This document shows, piece by piece, positions 45,871 through 58,956 of a stretch of DNA of 64,000 nt. A model generated the notes under the pieces. It was given only the letters and a program-made list of their open reading frames with translations. It did no database searches and was not told where the DNA came from. Numbering within the stretch: the first letter of the stretch is position 1; each line of letters opens with the position of its first letter. The translations under genes and the position numbers were made by a program. This DNA is from Rhizophagus clarus (lineage: Eukaryota > Glomeromycota > Glomeromycetes > Glomerales > Glomeraceae), in contig BLAL01000229.1 of assembly GCA_015698045.1 (NCBI GenBank), forward strand, positions 1,462,001 through 1,526,000. The letters are read 5' to 3'.

Positions 45871-47965
45871 CATCATTACATATCAATCACGCACCTCCTT
45901 CAATGATGCATCATCACATATTATGGATTCATAAAATATCTTTAAGATAATAGTATCAAACTGAACCTAACAACCAATCACTCAAGTATGCTATCTCACC
46001 GCCACTCAATGCTGTGAATTTTCCCTGCTCTGTTTCCAGCTTCGGGCGGTTCCTCGCTATTTAAGAACTCCCGCCAAATTTACAAATAAGCACGCTAAGT
46101 TCAAACAAACCAGATTCGATTAGAAAACTAGATTTGATGTAAAGCAACAATTTCAATTTCGCGCAATCCTGCGGATAAGGAACATAAAATAAAGCATAAG
46201 CATGTGATTCAGTATAAAAAAAATATGGAGAATCCCTTTTTCGAGAGGTAAACCATTGGGGACACTTGCCTGATGATTGTGATAATATATTCTACGGATT
46301 ATGATCTAAACTATTATAAAAATCTTGCCGCGTTTAACAACATTATCGGAAGAAATATCTTTATGGTTCTACATAGAACAAAGTTTTTCAGAATCAGAAA
46401 CTACTAAAGATATTTTTACTAAAGTTCAAAGTGTCTTTTTAATATTGTCATCATTATTGTCGTTTTAAATGTTAACCGAGAGAATGTCAGCGTCGGAAAT
46501 GCTGCTTAGAAGTGAGCAATTGAACGAAACATACATCCATTTCGAAGAATTTTCGAACAAATAAAAAAAAAAATGTCAAACTCTTAAAAAGGTTGCTACT
46601 GTTACGCAATCATCAAATTACTCGTGATTGCATATCTTTTCGCTTTTTGTAGCGAATCTTTTATCACATAGTATGAGAATTTTCGTTGTGGCTGTTGTGG
46701 CTGTGTATTTGGAAGGAAGCCTGCAAAATTTTCGTCCAAAATCACGGAAGATGAACAACATAAACTTTCAATCATTTCACTAACTTCTGTCGCTATTCTA
46801 TCGATGAATTATGATGTTAACATTAATAAACATTGTAAAACTAGCCAAATAATGTAATCAATTGTCTGTACACTAGAAGCAGATTAATCATCTGTAACCG
46901 CGTTTACTTTTGCACATGTAATTTTGGAATTTTTCGTATGATGTTTTTCGTGCGTTACGAAAATAACAGAATCAGATGCTAATCAGACTTGCTTTGCTTA
47001 TCTGCAAATATAAACAAATAAGAAACAAAACTTATTTCATCTCTACTATTCCTTTGACAAGGATGTTAATTAAAAAATCGATAATATACATATTTGTATA
47101 ACATTCATATTCAATTAGTTTATCAAAACAACCATTTAATACAAGACGTACCACATAAAATAGGATTAATGTTATATAAGTGTTCCCTTGAAATAAAATA
47201 TCGAGTTTGTTGCAAGATCTGAAATAAACCTTCCCATGTCTTACCTTATTCAAGCTAATTCCAAAAGTCCAGATCGATAGAGTTATCAAAATCGTTCGAT
47301 CATTCGTTTTCTTTTAACATTTTTATGTATTTCATGTATTTCCTTTTAGATAGAATGTTTTTCGTTATATAAAAATTTTTTTCAATTAATTAAATATTAT
47401 ACATGTATATATTGAATTTCAATTGAATACAACAAACATTTACATTGGAAAGCAGACTGACTACATTATGTACATACATGAATCTACATATAAAAAATAG
47501 TTAATATAAATCATTTTATCATTGGTATTAAAATGTAAATAGTGGAAGAAAGTGGAAATATGTAGCAGGGGAAATGGGAACTCGCAACTTAAAGCAATGC
47601 CGCGAGAGATACTTTTGGACATCTTGAAGAAGACAATAAGTAATTTTTTTTTCACTGCATCGATATTGCGATTGAAATTCGAAGCATTTAAACAAAGTTA
47701 CCGTATTAAACTATGATCATTAATTATCACAGTTATTTTTTAATGCCGGTCAAATACCGCTTATAAATGCTGGTCAAACATCATCCAAATGCACATAATT
47801 AAATGTAATCTCGACCAGAACTGTTCTTATACTGATCATGAATCTAAATGAAAACTTTTCCGTACGATATCACAAGTTCAAGTATTAATTTCACAATTTT
47901 TTAAGCAAAGAACGTTTGAAAAACTTTGGGTGTCCAACGATTGTCCTTAACTGGCACTTATTGAA
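45871..47965. other. Intergenic, no convincing gene
   Basis: Mixed AT-rich DNA with a slightly GC-richer patch at 45980-46110. Near 47597 the plus strand reads MPREILLDILKKTISN, reminiscent of an F-box start, but it does not continue. Confidence 0.35.
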
Positions 47966-48490
47966 CTTTATAAATTATAGAAAGCAGATTTATCGTTTGA
48001 ATAGATATTTTTTTTTGGAATGACTTTTTTGGAAAATTTTTAAGAAATTCTTTATACCAGTTTTCAGCTTCTTCCAATTTTTTTTTTTTCTTTTAATTCT
48101 TTCACAGCATTTTGACCGTATTTATTATGAAAAGTGTAGTCAATAAATAAAAAAAAAAAACTTTTCATGCTTAATTATTTTTTAAAATTTCAATTACTAC
48201 TAGTATCATCCTAGATCTGCATTAGGTATTTGATCAATTCGGTAATTGCTGGATTTTTACAGAATACAGCACGTTGAGATAACTTCCAAAAAAAGGTCCC
48301 CATTACTTATTTAGTAAAATTCCTCTCCATTGAATATTTATTCTCATTCTCATTTAAAAAATTTGCCGTACTCGTCTTTTTCTTTTCTTTCCAAAAATTG
48401 TCTAAACATTGTTTATAACCCTGTGAAAGGAAATATTCTTTAGAAAACTTGCCATAACATAAATAAATAAATAAATAAATAAACCCGCCA
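47966..48490 (-). pseudogene. Decayed gene, helical (TPR-like) end
   Basis: From about 48480: GKFSKEYF, GYKQCLDNFWKEKKK, NENENKYSMERNFTK, stop, VMGTFFWKLSQRAVFC and ITELIKYLMQI. Further down, from ~48124, comes KYGQNAVKELKEKKKLEEAE, then NWYKEFLKNFPKKSF and a stop near 47966. The last segment looks like a helix-turn-helix repeat. No family is named with confidence. Confidence 0.3.
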
Positions 48491-49190
48491 TACAGTATTT
48501 CACATTCAGCAACAACGAAAGTGAATTACAGTATATCAACGTCGTGATGTATTTTCAAAAACATTGGAAATAACCACTAATCCCGACCAAAAAAAAAAAA
48601 AATTTTTAATTATAAAAAATATTTGATTGTTTCAATCATTTATTTTTGTAAAAAAAAATATTATTATTTACATATGAAATTAGATTAATGAAAAATTTTC
48701 ATCCAAAAAAAAAAAATTGAATATTTAAAATGAGAGAAAAAAATATACAAAAAAAAAGAGAGAACGACTACAACCAGTTTCCAATACAAATAATATCATG
48801 ATGACGCTAAAGGTCTAACATCAGATCATGATCATGTAATACGAAGATATATTCTATAAGAAAAAATTAAAGCAAATTATATTGAATACTAAACTAAACA
48901 TGGTTATGTGTGAAATTATCTGTTGATAGAGTTGATATTGATGGAATTGATGGAGTGAGAAAAAAAAAAACTTTGAATGCTCATGAAATATTAAAATGTA
49001 TGCATTATGATTATATAATATTATATTACATAGATTAGATGAAAAGTTAAAAAATATTAAGATAAAAATTAAAATATATATTACAATTAGTTTTTTTTTT
49101 TTCTTTCAAAAAAAAAAAAAATAAATAAAATTCACTTGCTGACACACACTTTTTTTAAACCACCGTTAGATGCGCTCCCAAATTGCTAAT
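48491..49190. other. Intergenic, A/T homopolymers
   Basis: Poly-A runs at ~48590, 48706, 48961 and 49107, and an AAAT microsatellite at 48463-48484. This is the 3' flank of the F-box gene. Confidence 0.5.
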
Positions 49191-51281
49191 CTATAACAAT
49201 TCGGACCAATCGGATAGTAATTGATTGGAAGTTTTAACAATGGTAACTTCCAAATTCCTCTTCGACTTAGCCTTCACGTTTCTTATAATATTTTTAACAT
49301 TAGCAGCGATTACTTCGTTAATAATAAATCTAACTCTTTTGATATCCTTGTTTTTCTTCAAGAAATTATTCACCAAATCTACATAATCATTATCCTTTCC
49401 AACATCTTCATAAATAAGATCAAAATATTTTAAATTACATTTTATGGATTTCAAAACTTTTTGTAATGAATTATTATCATCACATAATCCACCAATATCC
49501 AATGTAAGGTGAGTAACACGCTTTTGGAGAACACCCAAAATAGATCTCAGATCATCAGGGATGTTAACATCATGATGTTTTGCCACTTTCAAAGAAAAAC
49601 TTTCTAAATTACAATCCTTTCTCTTAAGTAATTTCTTTAAACAAGCGGCAAATGTAGTGAAACTAACATTATTTGAAGGACGAATGGATAAATGTGTCAA
49701 GTTAGAAATGAATAGAGAAGAGATTATATTGATAATTTCAGGGGTGGTATTTTCAATATAAAGTTTCTTTAATGAAAAAGGGGATATTATTTTAAGTAAA
49801 GGAATAATTGAATTTGCGGGATGATTTCTATGAATAATTAAATTTTCCACTGAAATATCATATGAAGGTGAATGAGATAAATTTGAAGTATAGGAAGTAT
49901 TATTATTATTATCCCATATTGAACCAAAAGAACTACTTCCTCTGCTGCTATTATTGTTACTATTTCCAACATTTTCAGGAGAATAACAATGACTACAATC
50001 TTCATTAAATAAATAATCATCATCATTTGAAGTTGATTGATGACGTTGTTCAAAACCTTTAAATTCCAATACTTTAAGTTTTTTACAATTTGATAAAAAT
50101 TCCAATAAAGGTCTACTAAAATGACTTAAATCAGTAAATTCCAAATATTCCAAAGTATTTAAATGTTTACTTAAAGAATAAAAAATTTCCAAAGAATTTG
50201 AATTATTATTTAACCAAAATTCATTCGATTTAAATGTTGTTAAACAACGTAAACTTGATAAAAAATTACAAATTTGTTGAATTGGAGGACTAGAATTTTT
50301 ATGTAAAAAAAGTTTAACTTGATTAATATTAATTGAAGTATTACTTAAAGTAAGGAATAAATTAGAAATTATTGGTTTAATATCATTAATAAAAGTAAAA
50401 GTTCTTCGAGGAATATAAATGAAATTAAATTTTTTTAAATGATGTAATTTTGATTCAGTGTTTTTGAAAGTAGATAAATCGATGGATTTTAATGCGTCCT
50501 CAGTAATATAATGATAATTTAATGAATGAAGAGCGTTACTTTTATTAAATATCCATTGTGCTAAATAAGTTGTTGGATTAAATGAAGGTGATTTATAATG
50601 CATTAACCTTGTATTTCTCAATAAATTTTTAAAAAAATATTCTATCGAAGAATAAATTAATGAAGTATCAAAACTTTTCAAATAAATTGGATAATCGAAT
50701 AAAGGACGAATCATTCGCGGAATGTTCATTCCTTCTTCCGAATATATTCTTAATTCCGACGGTGGTAAACATGATACATAAGTTTTTATTATTAAAGCAG
50801 CATTTCTTTCCAATGAGTTATAAGATGATGTAGTATTTCCACTTTGTTCAACGAAAGAAGATTGTTGTATTAAATCGAATGGACGTTTCCATAATAATGG
50901 CATTACTAGACGACAACATAATCTATTTAATAATAGACAATTATATAAAGTTGATTTATCATCTTGTAAATGAACCAATATTTCAGCGAAACAATCTGGG
51001 GTTAACGAAGGTGAAAATTTTATGTGAGAATGTTGATAAAGTGAATTTTCTTTGTCTGAAGAGGAAAAAATTCTCTTGTGAGAAATGTGCGAAGTAATAT
51101 TTTGTTGTCGTTGTTTATTACTTTCATTTTGATATGTTTTATAATTTCGATGCATATTATAATAATGACGAAATGATTTTGTAGGAGAAAAGGGAGGAAA
51201 ATGTTTTTGCAAACGACAACGACAACGACGACGATATTTTAATGATGATTTATTATATATATATACCGTATAAGATTTCAT
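49191..51281 (-). CDS. F-box-like protein, 696 aa
   Basis: An intact single-exon gene. The F-box-like domain spans residues ~93-133 (LTPDCFAEILVHL, DDKSTLYNCLLLNRLCCRL, MPLLW), the Skp1-binding module of SCF ubiquitin ligases. Residues ~190-410 and 478-690 are Leu/Asn-rich with loose LRR-like spacing (LEYLEFTDLSHF, LKVLEFKGF, LKKLYIENTTPEII, VTHLTLDIGGL), expected to bind substrate. A Ser/Asn/Asp-rich insert (residues ~415-475) splits the LRR part; it is probably a disordered loop. The N-terminal extension is Arg/Cys-rich (RRRCRCR), then Gln/Asn-rich. Length exceeds the ~500 usual for this family, owing to the extension and the insert. Substrate unknown. Plus-strand ORFs here are shadows. Confidence 0.88.
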   Translation of the reverse strand: MKSYTVYIYNKSSLKYRRRCRCRLQKHFPPFSPTKSFRHYYNMHRNYKTYQNESNKQRQQNITSHISHKRIFSSSDKENSLYQHSHIKFSPSLTPDCFAEILVHLQDDKSTLYNCLLLNRLCCRLVMPLLWKRPFDLIQQSSFVEQSGNTTSSYNSLERNAALIIKTYVSCLPPSELRIYSEEGMNIPRMIRPLFDYPIYLKSFDTSLIYSSIEYFFKNLLRNTRLMHYKSPSFNPTTYLAQWIFNKSNALHSLNYHYITEDALKSIDLSTFKNTESKLHHLKKFNFIYIPRRTFTFINDIKPIISNLFLTLSNTSININQVKLFLHKNSSPPIQQICNFLSSLRCLTTFKSNEFWLNNNSNSLEIFYSLSKHLNTLEYLEFTDLSHFSRPLLEFLSNCKKLKVLEFKGFEQRHQSTSNDDDYLFNEDCSHCYSPENVGNSNNNSSRGSSSFGSIWDNNNNTSYTSNLSHSPSYDISVENLIIHRNHPANSIIPLLKIISPFSLKKLYIENTTPEIINIISSLFISNLTHLSIRPSNNVSFTTFAACLKKLLKRKDCNLESFSLKVAKHHDVNIPDDLRSILGVLQKRVTHLTLDIGGLCDDNNSLQKVLKSIKCNLKYFDLIYEDVGKDNDYVDLVNNFLKKNKDIKRVRFIINEVIAANVKNIIRNVKAKSKRNLEVTIVKTSNQLLSDWSELL

Positions 51282-52597
51282 ATGATATATATATGTAAAA
51301 TAAATGTTTATCTTTGTGGTCAGTTTTTTTTTTTGTGTAAATCAACAATGACAAATAAAAATATAAATTATTATTATTTTTATTATTATTTTTTTTTTTA
51401 ATGAACAAAAAAGAAAAAAAAATCAAAAAACTTGTCTCTTCTAGCTCCTATTTATTTAGATTTATAAAGAAAAGTAATATAAATACGTACATAAATGAAC
51501 ATATACTTTAAAAAATAAATAAAATAATAAAAAAAAAAAAACTTTAATTTCATATCATTATTACTTTAAATAGTCTAAGAATGTACTACTTAATTTTATT
51601 CGTTAAGCACATTACATACTACTAATTATTCTAATGCAACACCGATCATAAAATGAAGCTCCGAGGAACAAATCTTTCCAAATTAGGATATATAACCAAT
51701 AAATTTTGTTTGATCATGCACGTGTGAAAAATTAGGGATTCTGGCATTCTGCGGCGTTCTAATCCGTTCATCAAATGAGTCATCTCTACGTTTTTTTTTA
51801 TCTTCTTTCTCAAAGAATTTCAAACACATAACCCTTTCTTATATACTAATTTTGGTGTAATAAATATTGAAACGTATTGAAAATGATTTGAAAAATCTTA
51901 TTACACGAATACGTGTTCTATTTATCACCCCTTACGTATATGAACTATATATAATAAACGTAACATACGTAATAACTAATAATATTTAATTTAAAGTGCA
52001 TATATAAATTATATGTAGAATTTATATGAGTACCAACTTAGGGCAATCACCGATTAAATATTGCCATGTTGTGACACGCATATAAAATTGTGATACATAA
52101 ATAAAAAAGTCTCGTGTTAAAATATCTTTTGATTAGTTACTTTGTTTGTACTCTCCCTTTTTTTTCTGGGCTGATTTGTACAATTTATTTCCGCGATAAC
52201 ATCTCTTCCACATAAACATCTGCTTTCAAATATTTACGGCAATTTTTTTTTTTTTTTTGTGAAGGAAATTCCTTTATCATCCCTGTTTATCTTTCTTTCA
52301 TCGAATTTATACCCAAGAAAGGTTATGTTTAATTATTCCTTTCTTGTCTCATAACATATCATTTCTTAATTTGGTGATTTTTATAACCATATTTTTAGTA
52401 ATTTGTTCCGTTGATCTTAGGTGAAGATGAATTTTTTTTTATCCGGTTGTAATCTTGTTTTATCGTGATTTGTAGTGACGCCACTTTTTATATCGCGTAA
52501 ACTTTCATATCTATAACATAATTTATCTTCAGCCATAAAATCATTTGAAAATGAAAATTATTGTATCGTGATATCATAAAACAGGATGTATATGATC

Positions 52598-52643
<46 letters not shown>

Positions 52644-54979
52644 AAATAAAGTAAATAATCTCTATTTTGTCAGCTTATTATAATTCCGATTTGTCGGCAT
52701 ATTAATTGTGAAACTATAGTAACCAAATGGATGTGGTCAATAGTCCATTGTGAACGACACTAATGAAGCTGATAATTGGAGATAATGAATTCACCGCAGT
52801 ATAAATCATGTATATCCATATCAAAAAAACCAGTTTGGGTAATAAATCAGTAATAATTAACGGAAAAGACCAGCCATAATTAAAACATATCACACGGTAT
52901 TTACAGATAATAGCTTAAACCCTTATGTAAGATTCGGTTAGATTTATGTTTGCTAAAGTGACCATACCCTGATCAGGTTCATTAAAATTATATACTGGTA
53001 TATTAAAAAAAAAAAATATTATATTCTTAAAATAATAATAATAATAATTAATATTGAGCGATTTCTAATTCGCATGAAGATCGAGTCTTACAAAAACCAA
53101 AATTATCTAAGCCTCGGATGGATCGGAAATTTCCCCATGCCTAGAAACGTCTGGAAATGTGTACCGAAATGTACGGGTATATTTATTATTTAGTATAATG
53201 AGACAACAAATTCTAGAATTCCTTTATCGTAAAGTCCTCTTTTTTTTTCTTTATTTGATTACATACTGTATGTAATGTCATGCATGCATGTATCGGCCTG
53301 CAATTTGTACTGGTAATTTACCCTTAAAAAGTTCATCATTATTAACTTATTATTAATATTAAGAAACTAACTAGCTCGGGTCATCTATCAAGTAATTATT
53401 TAGTAATTCTCACACCATTTTACCTCTTTAAGTAATATTTATTACTTATTTTTCTCGCTAGATGTATCGATAACATGTACGAATAATAAAAGATATCGTA
53501 ATCTTTCAGGTGCTTTAAACCCTAACTTTCAGTATTCAATCATATTTGTTTACCATTTTCGATTATGGCTGCAGTTTATCAATAATTTTATTTACCTTAT
53601 TTGAAAATTTACTTAAAATGAACTATAAGACTTACATGTGCCGCAGTGATAATGTATTTGCGGCGCCGCAGCAATATTTTTTTAAACATTCCGAAAATTA
53701 TAATTATAAGGATTTGTATTCTTACTTGTAAATAAATTTGTTTAACGTTTGTCATTTTAAAATAATTCGGCGTATTCTTATCTTTCTAATGCTCTTAAAT
53801 GGTAGTGATCAGAATGTTTTATAAAGTTTCGTCAAACTTTATTCACGATAATGTTTGTGCACGAAAACGTGATTAATAAAATGTCGTGGGAAAAAAAGCT
53901 TTAAAAATCCCTTGTATATTTTTTTTTTGGTCTTTGTTGTTGTAGATTATCTAGGTTATCTTGGTTATCTAGGCCATTAGGTTTAGGTTACAGTGTGGCA
54001 AATGCAGGAGTTCTTACGCACGGAACATTGCGAAATGAATTTAACCAATTTGTGTTTTAGTCTTCTTCATTTACGATTTTTACGCTAGGTAAACTTTTGA
54101 TTTAATCTAATTATTATGTTGATAATTTTGGAATATGGCAGTGCAATTAGTGCAATTGGAACGCCTAGTAATATTAGTAATTATGTAAAACGTATTACAT
54201 CCATTTTGTGTTATGTATTACGCGTAGATAGATTCCTAAATTACATTATACTTTTTTTTAAAGGGAAAATATTTAAGCCGGCCGATGCCGATCATAATGT
54301 ACCTTAAATGTTTCAAAACTCCCAAGTTTTTAAAGAATAAACATTCATATCCTTATACAGAAAAGATGATTTTTGTTTTAGTCCGGTCACATGCAAATTT
54401 TTTAATGCTTTATGAAATATCATGTTATTTTTACTTACATAATTACATCATTTACCTAGAAATCTTCTGAGAACCATTCGATTTATTTTTTTTTTATTTT
54501 TTTTTTTTTTCACATGAGTTCTTAATTTAACCAAATATGTTGTTATCTTTTTTTTTTTTAGTGAAAAAAAATTCAATTTCAATTTCAATGGATTGATTTT
54601 CTTTGTTGATATCATAACCGGTATAAAATCGGGCACATTAAGTAAACAATTTCTAAAAAAAACAAATATCTTTACGTAAAGATGAAAGTCACTCATGATT
54701 CTATATTAACCAATGAGATATTGTCATTTTCAATAAAAATCCGATTTTATGCGAAATTGTCACGTGATTTTCATACGAATTTTCAACATTTTCTTTATAC
54801 AGGTTTTTTTTTTCTTGTAAATCATTTAAAATTTAAAAATCTAAATGATACCCTAAATTCATTACCGTATTTGTATCATTATTAAAAAATCATTTGAATC
54901 ATAAATTTTAAATTATTTAATATATAATATCATTTTTAATTAATATTATTCTTTATACAGTATAAATAATCCTTTGTAT
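51282..54979. other. Long intergenic region without a supported gene
   Basis: About 3.7 kb. Short ORFs (53546, 54116, 54448 and others) have AT-noise composition. Simple sequence includes a TTA/ATT microsatellite at 52598-52640, AAT at 53033-53050 and poly-T at 52242-52258. A TCTAGGTTATCT word repeats near 53948-53975. Confidence 0.55.
52598..52640. repeat. ATT microsatellite
   Basis: About 14 uninterrupted ATT units. Confidence 0.95.
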
Positions 54980-55317
54980 TAATTAAAATGATTCATTCTA
55001 AATGTCACAGCAGGTGATAATCATCACTACCAAAATTAGGGTGAAATCCTGGGCAGAGTTAGATTTTATAAATTCTGCCTGAAATTTTTCTATATTTTTT
55101 TATAAAAATTTTTATTATTTATATATTATATATCTACAATAAAGTATTCAATAATATCAATTAAATTTACTATTAGTATAATAATTTTTATTAAATTAAA
55201 AAAAAAAATACACTTTTTTTTAATAATTTTAAATCATACATAAACAAATAATTAATTTGCAATCTGCAAGTAAATTATAAAATTTGATAGTAATAATATT
55301 TATTGATAATTTAGAAT

Positions 55318-55499
55318 ATAGATGCCACCCAAATTATTTTAAGTAAATCCCAAATTAATTTGTACATTTTGACAGCCATAATTCCTAAATCCCAAATGTA
55401 TAAATTGCAAAATTTATATATGTAATTTGTAAATTAATTTGGATTTGTACATTTGGGCTGCCATAATCCCAAATTATTTTGGATTTGAGTGGCATCTAT
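55318..55499. mobile_element. Mutator-like MITE with 10-bp target duplication
   Basis: The termini are ATAGATGCCAC and its exact inverse GTGGCATCTAT, directly flanked by AATTTAGAAT on both sides (55308-55317 and 55500-55509). A 9-11 bp duplication is typical of Mutator-like elements. The inside is an imperfect palindrome built of CCCAAATTAATTTG and GACAGCC/GGCTGCC words. 182 bp, non-coding. Confidence 0.85.
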
Positions 55500-56330
55500 A
55501 ATTTAGAATCTACAATGTTTAATTTTAATTGGTATTTCTTAATTAATAATCAAAATATTATATATATTAAACTATTATAATAAATTTTAAATAAATTATT
55601 TATTTAACATAAAGTATTGAATAATTAATGCTATTTAAAAATAGCTAATTATATTAAAAACTAAATTTAATCAGTTGGTCTGAACTCTTACAAAATTTAA
55701 GATTAACTAATCAAATTTGATTTATTTAATATAATAGTTATTTAGTATTTTATTTCAAATACAATGGATAAAAAAAAAGTTTTTGGAAAAATATTTCCAT
55801 TTATTGTGCAATAAGTAAATATTTGTAACATATGAAAATTACAGATATACCTCTTGTGATGTGAAAAATTAGATATCAAAAGTATATTAGTAACAGATTA
55901 CATGCTATTTGACTATTAAGATATAAGTCGCCCAAAAAATCATCAGAAAAAAATGAGTTAGCTAATTTTGACTAATTGAGCAATTTTAAAAAGCAATTTT
56001 ATAATAAATATCCAGCCAAATTTAATAATTTTTTTTTATTTTATTTGTTGAATCAAAAAGTATAATTATTAAAAATTTTATGGCACTTTAATGATAAAAT
56101 CAAAGTTAAATTTAAAAAACTTAAAATCATAAAATTTTTGATTAATGTAATTTAAAGATACTATAATACAAATTTTATTAAAAAATCATACATTGTGTAT
56201 TAAAACAAAAATATTTTTCAAATCTGTTTCTATATAAAATTTATATATTTTTAATGAGTTATAATTCAATTATTGACTAGATATTAACTGGAAAAATTAT
56301 TCTAATGACTTTTTTTATGCACTATAATTA

Positions 56331-56938
56331 TTAAAAATAGAATGTATTTATACTATAATCTATATATAAAAATATATTAAAAAAATGTCAATTATTATAT
56401 GATTATAAAACAGGTAAAAACAGATAAAATTTATGATTATTTATAAATCATCATATGAATTTATTATTAAATATACAAATAAAAAAAAATATAAACATGA
56501 ACTTTATCTATTTATTAAATTACTTAATTATTGATTATTATTTCTTTTGCATGTATTTAGATTTTTATAACTAATAATAAAAAAAATTAAATAGTATTAG
56601 TAAAAAATTTTATTTGAATAAATAATATATAATGATTTTTTGATATAAATATTCTTAATTATCATATTATTAATCTATAAAATTTTATAAGTTTAAAGGT
56701 ATATTTAAAGATGATTTGCAATTTAATAGTAACTTCATAATATAATATTTTATTATAAACTTTATTTGTATTATATTTTATTAAAATTTATTTGAAAGAC
56801 AAAAACTTTAACTTTCTAAAAATACTTTTAAATAAATTTATAATGAATATTATAAAAGTTTTTCTTGTAGCAAAAAAAAAAAATAATCATTTTTTTTTTT
56901 AATTATATAATCAATTATCTTAATCTTTCTACTCTTAA
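56331..56938. mobile_element. TTAA-flanked element, eroded copy A
   Basis: Collinear over its length with copy B at 62693-63331. Its ends have become TTAAAAATAGAA and CTACTCTTAA where B has TTAAGGGTAGAG and CTCTACCCTTAA. Differences are overwhelmingly G or C in B against A or T in A. No coding capacity. Confidence 0.75.
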
Positions 56939-57319
56939 TTTTTTTTTTTTTTTTAATGATTTATATATACTTTTATTAATATTTAGTTCATATACCATAT
57001 AATACTCTTAATTTTATTAATTTTACAAATATGAAATTATTATTATTAAATATATTTTAATAAAAAAAATCTAATAAGCTGAATTTTATCCTTTTATAAT
57101 TACTGGATAATAAATTATTTTTAATATTGTTAAATTTTCAAGTTTTAATTTTTTTAAAATTTAATATTTCAATTCTTAATAAAGTAATTTTTAATACTTA
57201 ATTTGTGATTTATATATAAAGTAAAGAGTTTGATATTAAAAATCAGAGTTAATTATATAATAATGCAAAATCTGATAGAAAACTAAAGTATTAATTATTA
57301 AAATACTGGTCAAAATCAA

Positions 57320-57540
57320 TTCTATCAGGTACATATCAGGGACTTATATATCGGCGGCTAATCAGATAAATATTGGGTATTTTTACATATCAGGTATCCG
57401 ATTTATTACACTTCAAAATATGCCTAATTACTAAGACCCTGATATCTAAACTATTGGTCACTGATATATTATTTAATATATATTAGGCACAGTTCTATTT
57501 TACACATATCAGGTACCTGATATATAATACAAATTTTAAT
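57320..57540. repeat. ATATCAGG-type degenerate repeat cluster
   Basis: Many words of the type TACATATCAGG, CAGGTATCCGAT, GGTACCTGATATA in both orientations, similar to the cluster at 63730-64000. Perhaps subterminal repeats of a mobile element. Confidence 0.45.
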
Positions 57541-57867
57541 ACGTTGGATTTCACATTATATAACATATTAAGAAATTTTTTAGAGTTTACTTTCTTTATA
57601 GATTTTTCTTTTTAGAAATTTTAATTCGTTTAATGTAGTTAAAAAATTTTTATTGTCTTATTTATTAAATGCATTATCAAGTTTATAAATTTTTTGTAAA
57701 GTGTTTAAAAGTATAATTATTATTGTTAATATTTTTATTTTATTACGTATTTTATTACAATAAATTAATAAAGAAGTTACAGTATTTATAATACAAATTT
57801 AAGAAAAGTTTGCTCAAACTTTTCTTAATCATGATCATGTAAGGATCAAGAGGAACAAGGGAAACTG

Positions 57868-58305
57868 CAACCTAAAATAAATAAAAGAAACGTTAAAACT
57901 ATTTCTTTAATATTCAAAAAATATCTCTCTCTCCCTCCTTACATTTCAAGTCCAGAGTCCAGTAATCTGAAAAAAATAAAAAAAGAAATGTTAGTAACAT
58001 TTCTTTAATATTAAAAAAAATCACCACCCTTTCCAACTTATATTCCCAAGTCTGGTTCATCCAAGAAGACTGGCAACCTAAAAAAAATAAAGAAAGAAAC
58101 GTTAGTAACATTTCTTTAATATTAAAAAAAATTACCACCTTTTTCAACTTACATTTTTTAAGTCCAGTTTGTCCAAAAAGGTTGGCAACCTAAAAAAAAT
58201 AAAGAAACATTAGTACTGTTTCTTTAATATTAAAAAAAAATTCTTCCACCCCTTCCAACTTACATTTCAAGTCCAGAAGTCTAGCAACCTAAAAAAAATA
58301 AAAAA
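57868..58305. repeat. Tandem repeat, about four units of 92-113 bp
   Basis: Each unit carries GCAACCTAAAAAAAATAAA, GAAAC(A/G)TTAGTA, TTTCTTTAATATT, CACC.TTTCCAACTTA and AAGTCCAG. Unit starts lie at about 57869, 57961, 58074, 58187 and 58286 (partial). Confidence 0.85.
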
Positions 58306-58956
58306 AATCATGGTTTAGAAAACTGTAAAAATATTAAAATGCCAAAACTATTGCATGTAAATGCTAAAAGATTTCAACAGTTTAGTAAAAATAAGTTTGA
58401 TCACATATTTTGAAAATATAAAAGATTATTTCAAGATTTTATATTGTAAATTGATAGATTAGTTCTCTCAATTTGATTTATGAAAAAATTTTCAGAAGAA
58501 TCAGCAGTATTAGATCTGTTACGCCTAAATGTCCCTTTTTTAAAAATTTATTGGAGACATTTCATCATTACAATATATTATATAATATATGACGACAGAT
58601 TGTTTATTTAATTAATACTTTAATAAAAAAAAATGAATGTTTATTAAATAAAAGCAATTTATTATAATAAGCTTTAATTACTTATAATTGAGGTCAAATT
58701 TTTTAATTTCAGTTGAATATAGGCCGATATTAAATCAAATTATAAAATAATAAAAATATTAAAATAATAATTAGATGAATATAAAATATATTTATATTTA
58801 ATAAAAAAATAATAATAATAAAAGATAATAAAAAATAAAAAATAATAATAATAAAAATAATAAAAATATAAAAATATAAATAAAAAATAAAAATAAAAAT
58901 AAAATATAAAAAATACAAAATAAAAAAAAAAATAAAAATAAAAAAATATAATTTAC

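Larger units (their letters stand above)
54980..57860. other. Extremely AT-rich block
   Basis: Almost free of G and C compared with the rest of the window. It contains a MULE-like MITE (55318-55499), an eroded TTAA element (56331-56938) and an ATATC-word cluster (57320-57540). No gene. Confidence 0.7.

Noticed and set aside
58730-58918. Hydrophobic 62-aa ORF resembling membrane segments
   Set aside because: Phe/Ile/Tyr/Leu only; a product of A/T simple sequence.
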